Assembly (NCBI RefSeq): GCF_002903145.1 | Contig: NZ_PPDJ01000002.1 | Span: forward strand, 372,001-436,000 | Length of the DNA: 64,000 bases | Direction of reading: 5' to 3' | Source: Halobacteriovorax sp. DA5 | GTDB lineage: Bacteria; Bdellovibrionota; Bacteriovoracia; Bacteriovoracales; Bacteriovoracaceae | Shown here: positions 8,063 to 17,768 of the stretch, in pieces | How the letters are laid out: each line of letters opens with the position of its first letter | Position numbering within the stretch: the first letter of the stretch is position 1 | Made by a program: the position numbers and the translations under genes | Notes under the pieces: model-generated | Told to the model about the DNA's origin: nothing | The model's database searches: none | What the model saw: only the letters and a program-made list of their open reading frames with translations

Positions 8063-9034
8063 GTGACTTCACCAATTCTAGCACAGAATGACGATAGATT
8101 CGTCCTTTTCCCAATCGAATACAATTCAATCTGGGAAATGTACAAAAGACACATGGCAGTTTTCTGGACTGCTGAAGAAATCGACTTGGCCCAAGATATT
8201 ACTGACTGGGAAAAGTTAAATGACAATGAGAGACACTTCATTACTCACGTACTTGCATTTTTTGCAGCAAGTGATGGGATTGTTAATGAAAACCTAGCTG
8301 TACGTTTCTACAATGATGTACAAAACCCTGAAGCTAGATGTTTCTATGGTTTTCAAATTGCAATGGAAAACATTCACTCTGAAACTTACTCTCTACTAAT
8401 TGATACATATGTAAAAGACGCTAAAGAAAAAGATCGTCTTTTCCACGCTGTTGATCACTTTGAGCCAGTTAAGAAAAAAGCTGACTGGGCAATGAAGTGG
8501 TTATACTCAAAAAATACATTTGCTGAAAGATTAGTTGCATTTGCTGCCATCGAAGGAATCTTCTTCTCTGGTTCATTTTGTGCAATCTTCTGGCTAAAGA
8601 AAAGAGGCCTAATGCCAGGTCTATGTACTTCTAACGAGTTTATTTCTCGTGACGAAGGTCTACACTGTGAATTTGCAGTTCTTCTACACTCACTACTTGA
8701 TAAAGAAGAACAATGTAGCAAAGAAAAGATCAAAGAGATCCTTACTGAAGCAGTTGAAATTGAAAAAGAATTCATCACTGATGCAATTCCAGTTTCTCTA
8801 ATTGGTATGAATGCAGACCTGATGAAGCAATATATTGAATTTGTAGCTGATTTCTGGATGCAACAATTTGGTCTAGAGACTCACTATGGTGCAGCGAACC
8901 CATTTGACTGGATGGAGCTAATTTCTCTTGAAGGTAAAACAAACTTCTTTGAGAAGAGAGTTTCTGAATACCAAAGACCAGGTATTCTTTCTGAAAAATC
9001 AGAAAACACATTCACACTAGACGCGGAGTTTTAA
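8063..9034 (+). CDS. nrdB: ribonucleotide reductase class I, beta subunit
   Basis: The 323-residue subunit carries the di-iron centre and tyrosyl radical that start nucleotide reduction by NrdA. Ligands and radical site are visible: D71 (AASDGIV), E102 and H105 with Y109 (MENIHSETY), and later the helix pair with RDEGLHCEF. The E-x2-H-x3-Y spacing equals that of E. coli E115/H118/Y122, so this is a tyrosyl-radical enzyme and not a tyrosine-less class Ic form. The start is GTG at 8063, set by a strong AAGGAGG five bases upstream. The size and [13 protein letters not shown] segments resemble the compact eukaryotic-like R2 group. nrdA follows after three bases, so both are translated from one message. 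Confidence 0.96.
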   Translation: MTSPILAQNDDRFVLFPIEYNSIWEMYKRHMAVFWTAEEIDLAQDITDWEKLNDNERHFITHVLAFFAASDGIVNENLAVRFYNDVQNPEARCFYGFQIAMENIHSETYSLLIDTYVKDAKEKDRLFHAVDHFEPVKKKADWAMKWLYSKNTFAERLVAFAAIEGIFFSGSFCAIFWLKKRGLMPGLCTSNEFISRDEGLHCEFAVLLHSLLDKEEQCSKEKIKEILTEAVEIEKEFITDAIPVSLIGMNADLMKQYIEFVADFWMQQFGLETHYGAANPFDWMELISLEGKTNFFEKRVSEYQRPGILSEKSENTFTLDAEF

Positions 9035-9037
9035 GAA

Positions 9038-11407
9038 ATGTACGTACAGACAAGAAGTGGCGAGAGAGAGCCAATTAAATTCGATAAAATTACAGACAGA
9101 ATCAATACACTTGCCTTTGGACTAGAAGGTAATGTTGATGCAACAATGATTACTCAAAAAGTAATCGAAGGTATCTACGACGGTATTACAACAACTGAAC
9201 TAGATGGACTTGCAGCCGAAACAGCTGCATACCTTGCAACAAAGCACCCAGACTATAACGTACTTGCTGGACGTGTTGCAGTTTCTAACCTTCACAAAGA
9301 AACAAAAGGTTGTTTCTCTGAGAACGTTAAGGAAATGTACCACTATGTTAACAAGGCAACTGGTGAGCACGCTCCTCTTGTTTCAAAAGAACTATATGAA
9401 ACAGTAATGGCAAATGCTGAATTACTAGATAAGACAATCGTTGATAAGCGTGACTTCAACTACGACTACTTTGGATTCAAAACTCTTGAGAAGTCTTACC
9501 TTCTTAGAATGGATGGTAAAATTGTTGAAAGACCAGGCCAAATGCTACTTAGAGTTTCTGTTGGTATCCACATGAATGACATGGATGCTGCAATTGAAAC
9601 ATATAACCTAATGAGCCAGAAGTTCTTTACTCACGCAACTCCGACTCTATTTAACTCGGGAACAACTAAGCCACAGCTTTCTTCTTGTTTCCTACTAACA
9701 ATGAAAGATGATTCAATTGATGGAATCTACGACACTCTTAAGCAAACTGCACTGATTTCTCAGTCTGCTGGTGGTATCGGTCTATCAATCCACAATATTC
9801 GCGCAAAAGGTTCATTCATCAAGGGAACTAATGGTACGTCGAACGGAATCGTTCCAATGCTAAAAGTTTTCAATGATACTGCTCGCTACGTAGATCAAGG
9901 TGGTGGAAAGCGTAAAGGTTCATTTGCAATTTATCTTGAGCCATGGCACGCAGATATCTTCGAATTCCTAGAAATGAAGAAGAACACTGGTAAGGATGAG
10001 CAAAGAGCGCGTGACCTTTTCTACGCACTTTGGACGCCAGACTTATTCATGAAGCGTGTTGAAGAAGATGGACAGTGGTCACTATTTTGCCCACATGAGT
10101 GTCCAGGTCTAGCTGAATGTTATGGTGCAGAATTTGAAGCTCTTTACACTCGCTACGAGGCAGAAGGTAAAGCTAAGAAAACAATCCGTGCACAAGACCT
10201 TTGGTTTGCAGTACTTGAATCACAAACAGAGACTGGTTCTCCGTACATGCTTTACAAAGATGCAGCTAACGAAAAATCAAACCAAAAGAACCTAGGTACA
10301 ATCAAGTCGTCAAACCTTTGTACTGAAATTCTTGAATATACAGCACCTGATGAAGTTGCTGTTTGTAACCTTGCTTCAGTTGCTCTTAACAAATTCGTTA
10401 AGACTGACAAAGATGGAAATGTAACATACGACCACAAACACCTTTATGAAGTTGTTTACCGTATGACGAAGAACCTTAACAGAATCATCGACATCAACTA
10501 CTACCCAGTAATTGAAGCGAAGAATTCTAACATGAGACACCGTCCAATCGGTCTTGGTGTTCAAGGTCTTCAAGATACTTTCTTTATGATGAGACTACCA
10601 TTTGAGTCTGAAGCTGCACTTCAGCTTAATAATGACATCTTTGAGACAATCTACTTTGCAGCTGTAACTGCTTCAAAAGATGATGCAATCATTGATGGGC
10701 CATACTCAACTTACGAAGGTTCTCCAATGTCACAAGGTCAATTCCAATTTGACATGTGGGGACATACTGCTCACTCAGGAAACTGGGACTGGGATGGACT
10801 AAAAGCAGAAGTTGCAAAGCACGGTGTAAGAAACTCTCTTCTAGTTGCTCCAATGCCAACGGCATCAACTTCACAAATCCTTGGTAACAACGAGTGTTTT
10901 GAGCCAATCACTTCAAATATCTACGTAAGACGTGTTCTTTCTGGAGAATTTGCAGTTGTTAATAAATTCTTAGTTCGCGACCTAATTGATCGTGGCCTAT
11001 GGGATGATACTTTAAGAAATGAAATCATTGCTAACAATGGTTCAATTCAATCAATTGAAAGAATCCCAGAGGATTTAAAAGCTCTATACAAAACTGTTTG
11101 GGAAGTTAAGCAAAAAGCAGTTATTGATATGTCTGCTGGACGTGGCCCTTATATTGACCAAGGTCAGTCACTTAATATTCACCTTGAAAACCCTAACTTC
11201 GGGAAACTTTCTTCAATGCACTTTTACGCTTGGAAGAAAGGGCTTAAGACAGGTATGTACTACCTACGTTCACGTGCTGCAGTTAACGCTGTTCAGTTCA
11301 CAGTAAAGAATGAAGGTAAGAAAACTCCTGAGCAACTTGAGCAAGAAGCGGCAGCAATGGTTTGTTCAATCGACAATCCAGAAGATTGCCAAATGTGTGG
11401 AAGCTAG
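9038..11407 (+). CDS. nrdA: ribonucleotide reductase class I, alpha (catalytic) subunit
   Basis: The 789-residue catalytic subunit reduces ribonucleoside diphosphates to deoxy forms. Residues 1-90 form an ATP-cone for overall activity control ([23 protein letters not shown]). Catalytic residues are in place: redox cysteines C217 (SSCFLL) and C443 (AVCNLA), the thiyl radical cysteine C428 with N426 and E430 (NLCTEI). The tail ends CQMCGS, giving the shuttle pair C784/C787. The tail and sequence style match the eukaryotic-like class Ia group and not E. coli NrdA. The gene lies three bases after nrdB. The order is nrdB then nrdA, opposite to E. coli. A GC-rich hairpin follows the stop. Confidence 0.97.
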   Translation: MYVQTRSGEREPIKFDKITDRINTLAFGLEGNVDATMITQKVIEGIYDGITTTELDGLAAETAAYLATKHPDYNVLAGRVAVSNLHKETKGCFSENVKEMYHYVNKATGEHAPLVSKELYETVMANAELLDKTIVDKRDFNYDYFGFKTLEKSYLLRMDGKIVERPGQMLLRVSVGIHMNDMDAAIETYNLMSQKFFTHATPTLFNSGTTKPQLSSCFLLTMKDDSIDGIYDTLKQTALISQSAGGIGLSIHNIRAKGSFIKGTNGTSNGIVPMLKVFNDTARYVDQGGGKRKGSFAIYLEPWHADIFEFLEMKKNTGKDEQRARDLFYALWTPDLFMKRVEEDGQWSLFCPHECPGLAECYGAEFEALYTRYEAEGKAKKTIRAQDLWFAVLESQTETGSPYMLYKDAANEKSNQKNLGTIKSSNLCTEILEYTAPDEVAVCNLASVALNKFVKTDKDGNVTYDHKHLYEVVYRMTKNLNRIIDINYYPVIEAKNSNMRHRPIGLGVQGLQDTFFMMRLPFESEAALQLNNDIFETIYFAAVTASKDDAIIDGPYSTYEGSPMSQGQFQFDMWGHTAHSGNWDWDGLKAEVAKHGVRNSLLVAPMPTASTSQILGNNECFEPITSNIYVRRVLSGEFAVVNKFLVRDLIDRGLWDDTLRNEIIANNGSIQSIERIPEDLKALYKTVWEVKQKAVIDMSAGRGPYIDQGQSLNIHLENPNFGKLSSMHFYAWKKGLKTGMYYLRSRAAVNAVQFTVKNEGKKTPEQLEQEAAAMVCSIDNPEDCQMCGS

Positions 11408-11462
11408 AAGTTACATTAAAATTAAATTTGATCCAACTCCGGTTGAATCGAAGTGCTAGAAA

Positions 11463-11487
11463 GAGGGGCCAAGGGATTTGGCCCCTC
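11463..11487 (+). terminator. strong hairpin after nrdA, no U-tract
   Basis: GAGGGGCCAA (11463-11472) and TTGGCCCCTC (11478-11487) pair perfectly around a five-base loop. The sequence after it is ACTACATTTA, not a thymidine run, so it may stabilise the nrdBA message or act with Rho and not terminate intrinsically. Confidence 0.55.
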
Positions 11488-11507
11488 ACTACATTTAGAG
11501 CGATAAT

Positions 11508-12158
11508 ATGAAAATTGAAACAAATCAAAAACAAGATAACGCAAAATTTTGGCAAGAGGGATGGGATAAAGGCTTCACAGGCTTTCATCAGAGTGAATAC
11601 AATCAGGCCATGATTGATTACTTCGGCGATCTTGATCTAAATGGAAAAACTGTACTCATCCCCTTATGTGGTAAATCACTAGATATGATCTATCTTGCAA
11701 ATAAGGGGGCAAAAGTAATTGGCGTTGAAGTCGTTAAAGATCCTGTTGAACAGTTTTTTAACGAGAATGAAATTGAATTTAAAAATAATGATCAAGTCTA
11801 TTGTTCTAAAGATGGAAAGATCGAAATCCATAACAAGGATTTCTTCAAGATCGAAGATTTAGGTAAAATTGATTTTCTCTACGACCGAGCTTCAAATGTA
11901 GCACTTCCAAAGTGCATGAGAGAAGAGAAGTACTACCCTACAATCAAGAGATTAATCCAAGAAGAGACAAAAATTCTATTGATTACAATGGATCATGATG
12001 GATCTCGTGACTTTGGTCCTCCTTATGCAATAAACAAAGAAGAAACAAAAGAGCACTACCCATTGATTGAGCTGACTAATGAAGATAGTTCTAAGGCAAT
12101 GGAGCGATTCCAAGAAGAAGGAATCAAGAAAGTAAGACGCTATATTTGGGCCAACTAA
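11508..12158 (+). CDS. thiopurine S-methyltransferase (TPMT) family protein
   Basis: This 216-residue SAM-dependent methyltransferase of the TPMT fold opens with FWQEGWDKGFTGFHQ. Motif I follows as VLIPLCGKSLDMIYLANKG with VIGVE, then FLYDRASNVALP, then GPPYAI and a C-terminal RRYIWAN. These are hallmarks of bacterial Tpm proteins. Bacterial members methylate thiopurines and also selenium or tellurium oxyanions, so a detoxification role is likely but not shown here. Length matches the family (about 215-220). The ATG at 11508 lacks a strong ribosome binding site. It follows the nrdA hairpin closely and may be partly co-transcribed. Confidence 0.88.
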   Translation: MKIETNQKQDNAKFWQEGWDKGFTGFHQSEYNQAMIDYFGDLDLNGKTVLIPLCGKSLDMIYLANKGAKVIGVEVVKDPVEQFFNENEIEFKNNDQVYCSKDGKIEIHNKDFFKIEDLGKIDFLYDRASNVALPKCMREEKYYPTIKRLIQEETKILLITMDHDGSRDFGPPYAINKEETKEHYPLIELTNEDSSKAMERFQEEGIKKVRRYIWAN

Positions 12159-12185
12159 AAAAGCGGGCCCAAAGTATAAGCTAAA

Positions 12186-12506
12186 TTAGTAATCGTAGCT
12201 TGCAAGAAGTTTAAGACAGTCAGTTTCTGGAGATTCAAACTCAGCTCCGTCTGACTCAATACACTCTTCTAGCCTTCCTTTAAGTTCAATCGACATCTCT
12301 TGACGTTCTTCTTCTGTCACAACACCATCTGCAATAATGTGTCCAGCTTCTTCAAACTCATCAGTTGTTAATGCATCATTAATTGATTCAGTCGTCGTAA
12401 CAAATGGTGAAATTGTTAAAATAGTTGAAAGCTCTCTCTCAGAAACACCATCTGAATGAGCATTTAGACTTAAAAGTGTCATAACGATTAGTGCGATATT
12501 TTTCAT
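12186..12506 (-). CDS. small exported acidic protein, 106 aa
   Basis: The product starts MKNIALIVMTLLSLNAHSDG, a signal peptide cut after AHS or nearby. The mature part is about 88 residues and very acidic (EEAGHIIADGVVTEEERQEM, then ESDGAEFESPETDCLKL), with two cysteines likely forming a disulfide. AGGAGAG precedes the ATG at 12506. It starts 10 bases after the DUF4105 gene, so the two form an operon. I recognise no family. Confidence 0.75.
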   Translation of the reverse strand: MKNIALIVMTLLSLNAHSDGVSERELSTILTISPFVTTTESINDALTTDEFEEAGHIIADGVVTEEERQEMSIELKGRLEECIESDGAEFESPETDCLKLLASYDY

Positions 12507-12516
12507 AAACTCTCCT

Positions 12517-13935
12517 TTATAAACGTTTTCGTTTGTTGATATCTTTAATTAATTCTTTCGTTGTTTTTATATTCAAAGCGACTTCTTTAATTCGCTCAAC
12601 TCTGTGCATAAAGTGAATACGATAGAATTGATCAATTCTATTTGTGACATCATTTGCCTTAGGTTTCTTTCCTTGTCTTAAGAGTAAATTGCTCTGTCGA
12701 TACCAATCCTTATACTCGCTAGCAAGAGCTTCAAATTCATTGGCAATAGATGCGTTTTCATTTTTTGAAGCAAGCTCGAGTAAATTCATATTTTCTGTCG
12801 AAAAGGCCATTGTTTCTAGAAACACAAATGCATGTAAAACTGAGGTATCATTAGAATCTTGACGAGAATGACGATGATGAAACATCTGCGCTTTAGCGGC
12901 CCTTAAACTAGGTTCAAGTAAGAGATAATCTTCAAAGCTTTTGACATCAAGTAATGCAAGACTCTCTAAAACCTTTTTTGATTTCTCTTTTAAAGTACGA
13001 CTCTTTTTAGTACTTACATATCCACTCTCTTGTAATTCTTCTAAAAGACCCTTTGGAGTAGAAATATTTGAGCGCAATTTAGTGTGGCCAAAAGCTGCTC
13101 TTATGAGCTTGTATGATTCTGTCGCACAATTTGCAGAAAAGAACTTGTAGCGTCCCATATCTTTGTTCTTATATAGATTAAGCGCATGAGAGATAAATCG
13201 TCTCTTATCACGTCCTGTTACATTCAGGTCGTATTGGTAGAGGTCTCTAAATTCTTCATAATTATATTTTTGTTTAACTTGGGCAAGTGACATGAAATCA
13301 ATCTTTGCAGCATAACCACCAAAGATACCTTTGAAAAAACCAGGAGATAAATCATCAACATCGGCCGCAACACCAAGAACAAATTCGACCTGATCTCTTG
13401 TTGGACAATTCTCTATATCTAGCTTACATGCAGAAACATAGAACATACTGTGGCCAAAGCGGCTCATTGCACTCTTTCCATTAGAGGCCATAAGGTATGA
13501 AATCTTAGTTATACGATTCGTATAAAAACTAATTTCAACAAGGCCCATTTGATTAAAAATAAATGTTGAAAAATGATTATCACACTTACTTGATGTGGGC
13601 CTTATACCTGTAACATCGGCCATGAATTCATAAATAGCAAAACGCTCACATTTAAAATTTTCATCGAGATAAAAACTTTCTAAGACTGAAGAAAACTCTT
13701 TAGCTGGTGATTTGAAATCAGATTCTAGATTAAGAGACTTGTAAATAACTTGCCTCTTTCTTACGCCCCCATGATGAATCGAACGTATACTTCTTTTCCA
13801 ATTTGTCAGTGAAAGAAATTGATCCCTATGGGCCTCACTTAACTTACGAAACTCTAGTTCTCCAGCAATAGCTGGCACTATCATTAGGCACATGATGAGT
13901 GTCGTAAATAATTTAGAAGTTAGACGTAATTTCAT
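12517..13935 (-). CDS. DUF4105 (Lnb N-terminal-like) periplasmic protein
   Basis: The protein has 472 residues with a signal peptide (MKLRLTSKLFTTLIMCLMIVPAIAG). The central part, about residues 150-300, fits DUF4105: SRFGHSMFYVSACKLD, VLGVAADVDD, a GGYAAKIDFMSL loop, YQYDLN, and FFSANCATES with a conserved asparagine-cysteine. The domain is related to papain-like/NlpC-P60 hydrolases, and the histidine of FGHS and cysteine of NCA would be the catalytic pair. Substrates in the family are poorly known; lipid or peptidoglycan acyl groups have been proposed. The C-terminal 170 residues are helical and charged. It is co-transcribed with the small exported protein downstream. Confidence 0.8.
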   Translation of the reverse strand: MKLRLTSKLFTTLIMCLMIVPAIAGELEFRKLSEAHRDQFLSLTNWKRSIRSIHHGGVRKRQVIYKSLNLESDFKSPAKEFSSVLESFYLDENFKCERFAIYEFMADVTGIRPTSSKCDNHFSTFIFNQMGLVEISFYTNRITKISYLMASNGKSAMSRFGHSMFYVSACKLDIENCPTRDQVEFVLGVAADVDDLSPGFFKGIFGGYAAKIDFMSLAQVKQKYNYEEFRDLYQYDLNVTGRDKRRFISHALNLYKNKDMGRYKFFSANCATESYKLIRAAFGHTKLRSNISTPKGLLEELQESGYVSTKKSRTLKEKSKKVLESLALLDVKSFEDYLLLEPSLRAAKAQMFHHRHSRQDSNDTSVLHAFVFLETMAFSTENMNLLELASKNENASIANEFEALASEYKDWYRQSNLLLRQGKKPKANDVTNRIDQFYRIHFMHRVERIKEVALNIKTTKELIKDINKRKRL

Positions 13936-13993
13936 AATTACTATAATTACGCTAAATTAAGGCCATTCTGTTAAGAAATGAAAGAATGTTAGA

Positions 13994-14016
13994 GGCCGTC
14001 TACTCTCTAGACGGCC
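13994..14016 (-). terminator. hairpin after the methyltransferase gene
   Basis: GGCCGTCTA and TAGACGGCC pair perfectly over nine bases around CTCTC. It lies 27 bases beyond the minus-strand stop at 14043. No uridine tract follows on that strand, so termination strength is uncertain. Confidence 0.45.
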
Positions 14017-14042
14017 ATTAAATATATGAAATTATAGAATTT

Positions 14043-14897
14043 TTAGTTCGCGTTAGCGCTTGCTTGAACAAAGCTATAGTAGAAAACCGCGTTTGGATCA
14101 TTAGAGACTTTCTTTAGCTCAATTCTCATCTCATCAACTGTCTCTTGATCCACACGTCCTTCTTTTACAAGTTGAGGGGCCGCAGACAAGAGAAGCTCAC
14201 ACCAATAATCGATGAATTCCTTTCTCTTATCGGGACGTCGATTATCAAGGTGCCACGTCTTTGATTCCACCTTAATATTTCTAAAACCTTGTTGCATAAG
14301 AAGGTTTCCAAGTTTAGCACCAATAAACGGGTCACCGCCCATATCGTATTGATAGTCATTAAAGGCCTGCCAATACTTCCAAGTATTTGGAGAATATGGA
14401 TCAAGAAGAAAACTAGAATTCATAACTTCAGTAATATAAATACGCCCGCCAGGTCTAAGAACTCTTCTTGCTTCAGAGAGAACCTTTGCTGGTTCAGGCA
14501 CATGCTCAAGAATCCAACACAGAAATGCTCCATCAAACTTACGTGAATCAAAAGTTAAATTTGTTGCATCCATCTGATGCAGTTCAAAACGATCCTTAAA
14601 AGCACCATTAAGAGTGCTCCCGAGAAATTCCTTTGCAGAGGCAAGCTGATGTTCACTGCGGTCGACGCAAGTAATGTGCATATCAGGAAATCTTCTTAAA
14701 AGTATTTCCGTTTGAGCACCAACGCCACATCCAATCTCAATTAATTCCTTTACCCTCGAAAGATTTACATCCTTATAAACAGTTTGTTCTGCAAAACGGG
14801 CCTGAGCACGTAAGCGATCCTGTTCAGTTTGGTCAAAACCATGAAGATATGGAAACTCGCTAGGATTTACATTATTATTTTCATTATTATCAGACAT
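14043..14897 (-). CDS. class I SAM-dependent methyltransferase
   Basis: The protein has 284 residues. The Rossmann core spans about residues 50-180: motif I LIEIGCGVGAQTEILL, motif II THCVDRS-like (ITCVDRSEHQLASA), then MDATNL, and FDGAFLCWILEHVPEPAKVLSEARRVLRPGG typical of Methyltransf_11/25 enzymes. The N-terminal stretch (FPYLHGFDQTEQDRLRAQA) and a C-terminal helical part suggest a small-molecule or ester methyltransferase; the substrate cannot be told. The first 12 residues are asparagine-rich. GAGGT lies about six bases before the ATG. It is divergent from maf. Confidence 0.85.
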   Translation of the reverse strand: MSDNNENNNVNPSEFPYLHGFDQTEQDRLRAQARFAEQTVYKDVNLSRVKELIEIGCGVGAQTEILLRRFPDMHITCVDRSEHQLASAKEFLGSTLNGAFKDRFELHQMDATNLTFDSRKFDGAFLCWILEHVPEPAKVLSEARRVLRPGGRIYITEVMNSSFLLDPYSPNTWKYWQAFNDYQYDMGGDPFIGAKLGNLLMQQGFRNIKVESKTWHLDNRRPDKRKEFIDYWCELLLSAAPQLVKEGRVDQETVDEMRIELKKVSNDPNAVFYYSFVQASANAN

Positions 14898-14990
14898 AGA
14901 TTACCTCAATAAAGTTTGGGTTATTATATCATGAATGGCCCAAGCGTGATAGATTTGCTAAGTTATGAGAAATCGTTTTCGGAGTAAATT

Positions 14991-15566
14991 ATGCAGTTAA
15001 TATTAGGAAGTTCATCACAGTTTCGCCAAGCACAATTAAAACAGCTAGGCCTAGAATTCACATGTATTTCACCAAATATTGATGAAGAGGCCATAAAAAC
15101 ACAAGGCCTTACTCCACTTGAGGTTTCTCGTGAATTATCTCTACAAAAAGCACAAGAGGTTCTCAAAACTAATCCTGAATCAATTATCATCGGTGGAGAC
15201 CAAGTCCTAAACTTCAATGGAGAGATTTTTAATAAGCCAGAAACACCAGAAAATGCTTTTAATCACTTAAAGCGCCTACAGGGTAGTACGCATGAGCTCA
15301 TTACAAGCATTGCTGTCATCTCAAAAGAAAAGCAAGTGATTGAGACTGTCGTCTCTAAAATGAAGATGAAACCATTAACAGATGAACAGATCAAGCGCTA
15401 TATCGAAATTGATGAGCCACTATGGAGCTGTGGTGCTTATAAACTTGAAACACTTGGAATCGCGCTTTTTGATGAAGTCGAATGTCCAGATCACTCTTCA
15501 ATAATCGGGCTACCACTTATATCACTCTCAAAAATCTTAGAAGATTTCGGTATCAAGGTTCTATAA
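14991..15566 (+). CDS. Maf/YceF-type nucleotide pyrophosphatase
   Basis: The 191-residue Maf-like protein would hydrolyse modified nucleoside triphosphates to monophosphates and pyrophosphate. The opening LILGSSSQFRQAQLKQLG matches the LASaSpRR start motif with changes. IIGGDQVLNFNGEIFNKPE corresponds to the active-site segment. The GGDQ form resembles the YceF group (m7GTP-type) and not the YhdE dTTP/UTP group (AADT). SCGAYKLETLG and a closing IIGLPL segment are also typical. A GGAG lies about seven bases upstream of the ATG. It is divergent from the methyltransferase gene, and the lipoprotein gene follows after 95 bases with its own leader. Confidence 0.88.
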   Translation: MQLILGSSSQFRQAQLKQLGLEFTCISPNIDEEAIKTQGLTPLEVSRELSLQKAQEVLKTNPESIIIGGDQVLNFNGEIFNKPETPENAFNHLKRLQGSTHELITSIAVISKEKQVIETVVSKMKMKPLTDEQIKRYIEIDEPLWSCGAYKLETLGIALFDEVECPDHSSIIGLPLISLSKILEDFGIKVL

Positions 15567-15603
15567 ATAACTGAAAAAACTAGTAAAACAAATATCTGAC
15601 TAA

Positions 15604-15660
15604 ATAACTCCCTCAATATTACCGATGAATAATTGGTATTGATAAATATGAGGGAGTTAT
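15604..15660 (+). promoter_or_regulatory. hairpin sequestering the ribosome binding site of the papain-like lipoprotein
   Basis: ATAACTCCCTCA (15604-15615) and TGAGGGAGTTAT (15649-15660) are perfectly complementary over 12 bases. The downstream arm contains the ribosome binding site GAGGGAG and ends one base before the ATG at 15662. An inner ACC/GGT pairing may extend the stem. In RNA this would hide the site; as DNA it could be an operator. Confidence 0.6.
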
Positions 15661-15661
15661 C

Positions 15662-17278
15662 ATGATGAGAAAGAGTGCAATAGTTGCTCTTATGGCAACC
15701 AGCTTATTCGTTTCGAGTTGTACGAAAGACTATGCAGACATAAATAGAAAAATATCATCAGTAAGTCTCTACGGCCCAGAGGTCGAAACCTATTATGATC
15801 ATGAAGAATTAGAAAATTATCAAAATAGAATCGAAGAAATTCTAGTCTGGCGCCACAACGCTATTGATTTCATTATCGACATACAAGAACAGAAAGTCTT
15901 AAAGAGTAGTCAAATCACTACAATGCACGAAGAAGGAACTGAAACCTACAAACGATTTAGAGATTCGGTATGGCCAAAAATTGATGAAACCAAATGGATT
16001 GTTGATCGCTATAACGAAGTAATTATCACAACAGATCGTCCATCAGAAATTTTAAAGAAGAAAAAGAAAGTAAGAACGAATCATAATCAAAAAAGAGATG
16101 CCCACGAAAATTATCGTTGGCAGAAATACAAAGAGATTACAATTAACCCAACTGATGAATTAGGTAAGGCCCTTATCTATGACATGAAGATGTCTATCGC
16201 TACAGCTCTTGTTATGTACGATAATTACATGATTGTACTTTCACAAATACAAGAGATGAAAAAGATTCGCCACCTCATTAACTACGATAATGCTGAATTA
16301 AAAAATCAACTAGCAAAGATTACATTTAGCTACAACAAATATGACAATTACAATCGCGTTGAACGAGGCTTAGAACAATACCAAAACCTTCTAAAGTTCT
16401 ATGCTGAAAATAATATTGCAACAGACCGTGCTAATTACTACCTAGATTCTCTCATTCAATCATCTATTAGTTTTGATAAATTAAATAAGGAATTTAAAAA
16501 AGGAATTCTTGGCAGAAAGATTTCGATGATCTGGCGCTATATTGGCGACTACTTTAAAGAGAGTAAAAATAATGCCACCCATGTTATTTCAAAAGGTTTT
16601 GGAAACACTGCAGGCCTTGTTCAAACAAGACGTGGAAAGCTTTATGATCCATCTCCAGAAAAAATTCAGGAGCTTGAGGCACAACTACAACCTCTTGATG
16701 TTTTACTAGAAAAGACACCATTTAGACTTACAGATAAATTCATTCCTGGTCACTGGGGACACGTTGCCATTTGGACTGGAAATAAGGCCCAGCTTCAAGA
16801 ATTAGGAATATGGGATCATCCTGAGGTCGTCCCTTTCCACGATGAGATCGAAAATAAAGGAAAGCGAATTATTGAAGCACTTAGACCAGGTGTTCAGTAC
16901 AATACTCTTCATCACTTTATGGACATTGATGACCTAGCTGCTGTTCGCTACCAAAGAGAGTTAACTCGTGAGCAAAAACAGGATTACTTAATCAATGCTT
17001 TCAAACAAGTTGGTAAGGTCTATGACTTTAACTTTGATGTTGAGACTGATGAGAGAATTGTTTGTTCAGAACTTGCTTACGTCACTTTTGATGATATGGA
17101 GTGGCCTGTGGCCAAGGCCGCTGGGCGCTATACAATCTCACCTGATAACGTTGGTGAAAAAGTTGGAGATGATAAATCATTTACAACAGTTTTACTGATT
17201 CACGACGGAAAAGAAGTAGCAAAGGATCTCAATGGAAACTTTGCTCAACTTATGAAAGATAGTACTTTAATTAAATAG
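15662..17278 (+). CDS. lipoprotein with YiiX-like papain-fold hydrolase domain
   Basis: The protein has 538 residues. A lipobox (LFVSSC) puts the lipidated cysteine at residue 20. Residues about 30-320 are charged and helical, with coiled-coil character, and not recognised. The C-terminal part is a permuted NlpC/P60-like (YiiX) domain: HWGHVAIWTG with H364/H367 comes first and the cysteine C468 (VCSELAYVTF) later, the reversed order of this family. These proteins are lipid or peptide hydrolases of uncertain substrate. The alternative ATG at 15665 is equally possible. A long hairpin covers the ribosome binding site. The gene converges with folA, with one base between stops. Confidence 0.85.
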   Translation: MMRKSAIVALMATSLFVSSCTKDYADINRKISSVSLYGPEVETYYDHEELENYQNRIEEILVWRHNAIDFIIDIQEQKVLKSSQITTMHEEGTETYKRFRDSVWPKIDETKWIVDRYNEVIITTDRPSEILKKKKKVRTNHNQKRDAHENYRWQKYKEITINPTDELGKALIYDMKMSIATALVMYDNYMIVLSQIQEMKKIRHLINYDNAELKNQLAKITFSYNKYDNYNRVERGLEQYQNLLKFYAENNIATDRANYYLDSLIQSSISFDKLNKEFKKGILGRKISMIWRYIGDYFKESKNNATHVISKGFGNTAGLVQTRRGKLYDPSPEKIQELEAQLQPLDVLLEKTPFRLTDKFIPGHWGHVAIWTGNKAQLQELGIWDHPEVVPFHDEIENKGKRIIEALRPGVQYNTLHHFMDIDDLAAVRYQRELTREQKQDYLINAFKQVGKVYDFNFDVETDERIVCSELAYVTFDDMEWPVAKAAGRYTISPDNVGEKVGDDKSFTTVLLIHDGKEVAKDLNGNFAQLMKDSTLIK

Positions 17279-17279
17279 A

Positions 17280-17768
17280 TTACAATCGATTTAAAACAGA
17301 GAATTTCCAAGCTGGGGAATTCTCTGTTTTTTCAAAGAATACCTCTTCACTTACACTAAATTCACTTCGGTCAAACTCAGGAAAGAACACATCGGCCTCT
17401 CCTTCAAAATCAACTTCAGTTAAATAGATTCTATCAACCATTGGTAGGTAATATTCGTAAATGAATGAGCCACCAATAACCACGGCCTCTTCTACTCCTG
17501 CAGCTTTTAAATTATCTAAGACTTCTAGTGGATTAGAAAAAACTTCGCAACCTTCTATCGTTAAAGAAGGATCACGAGAGACGACAATATTGCGTCTCTT
17601 TGGCAGAGGCCTGCCGATTGAATCATAGGTTTTTCTTCCCATAATAATCGGCTTGCCACTTGTTATTTTTTTAAAATTTTTCAGGTCCTCGCTAATATGC
17701 CAAAGCAGATCATTGCCCTTGCCTATTTCACGATTCTTCCCTATTCCAACAATTAACGAAAGGATCAA
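17280..17768 (-). CDS. folA: dihydrofolate reductase
   Basis: The 162-residue enzyme reduces dihydrofolate to tetrahydrofolate with NADPH, regenerating the cofactor used up by ThyA. Diagnostic segments are [28 protein letters not shown] (with the active-site acid in SEDL), [17 protein letters not shown] and NIVVSRD, and later [14 protein letters not shown]. The start codon is TTG at 17766-17768, overlapping the thyA stop by three bases. GGAGAGG lies about seven bases upstream inside thyA, so translation is coupled. Length matches the family (about 160). Confidence 0.95.
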   Translation of the reverse strand: MILSLIVGIGKNREIGKGNDLLWHISEDLKNFKKITSGKPIIMGRKTYDSIGRPLPKRRNIVVSRDPSLTIEGCEVFSNPLEVLDNLKAAGVEEAVVIGGSFIYEYYLPMVDRIYLTEVDFEGEADVFFPEFDRSEFSVSEEVFFEKTENSPAWKFSVLNRL

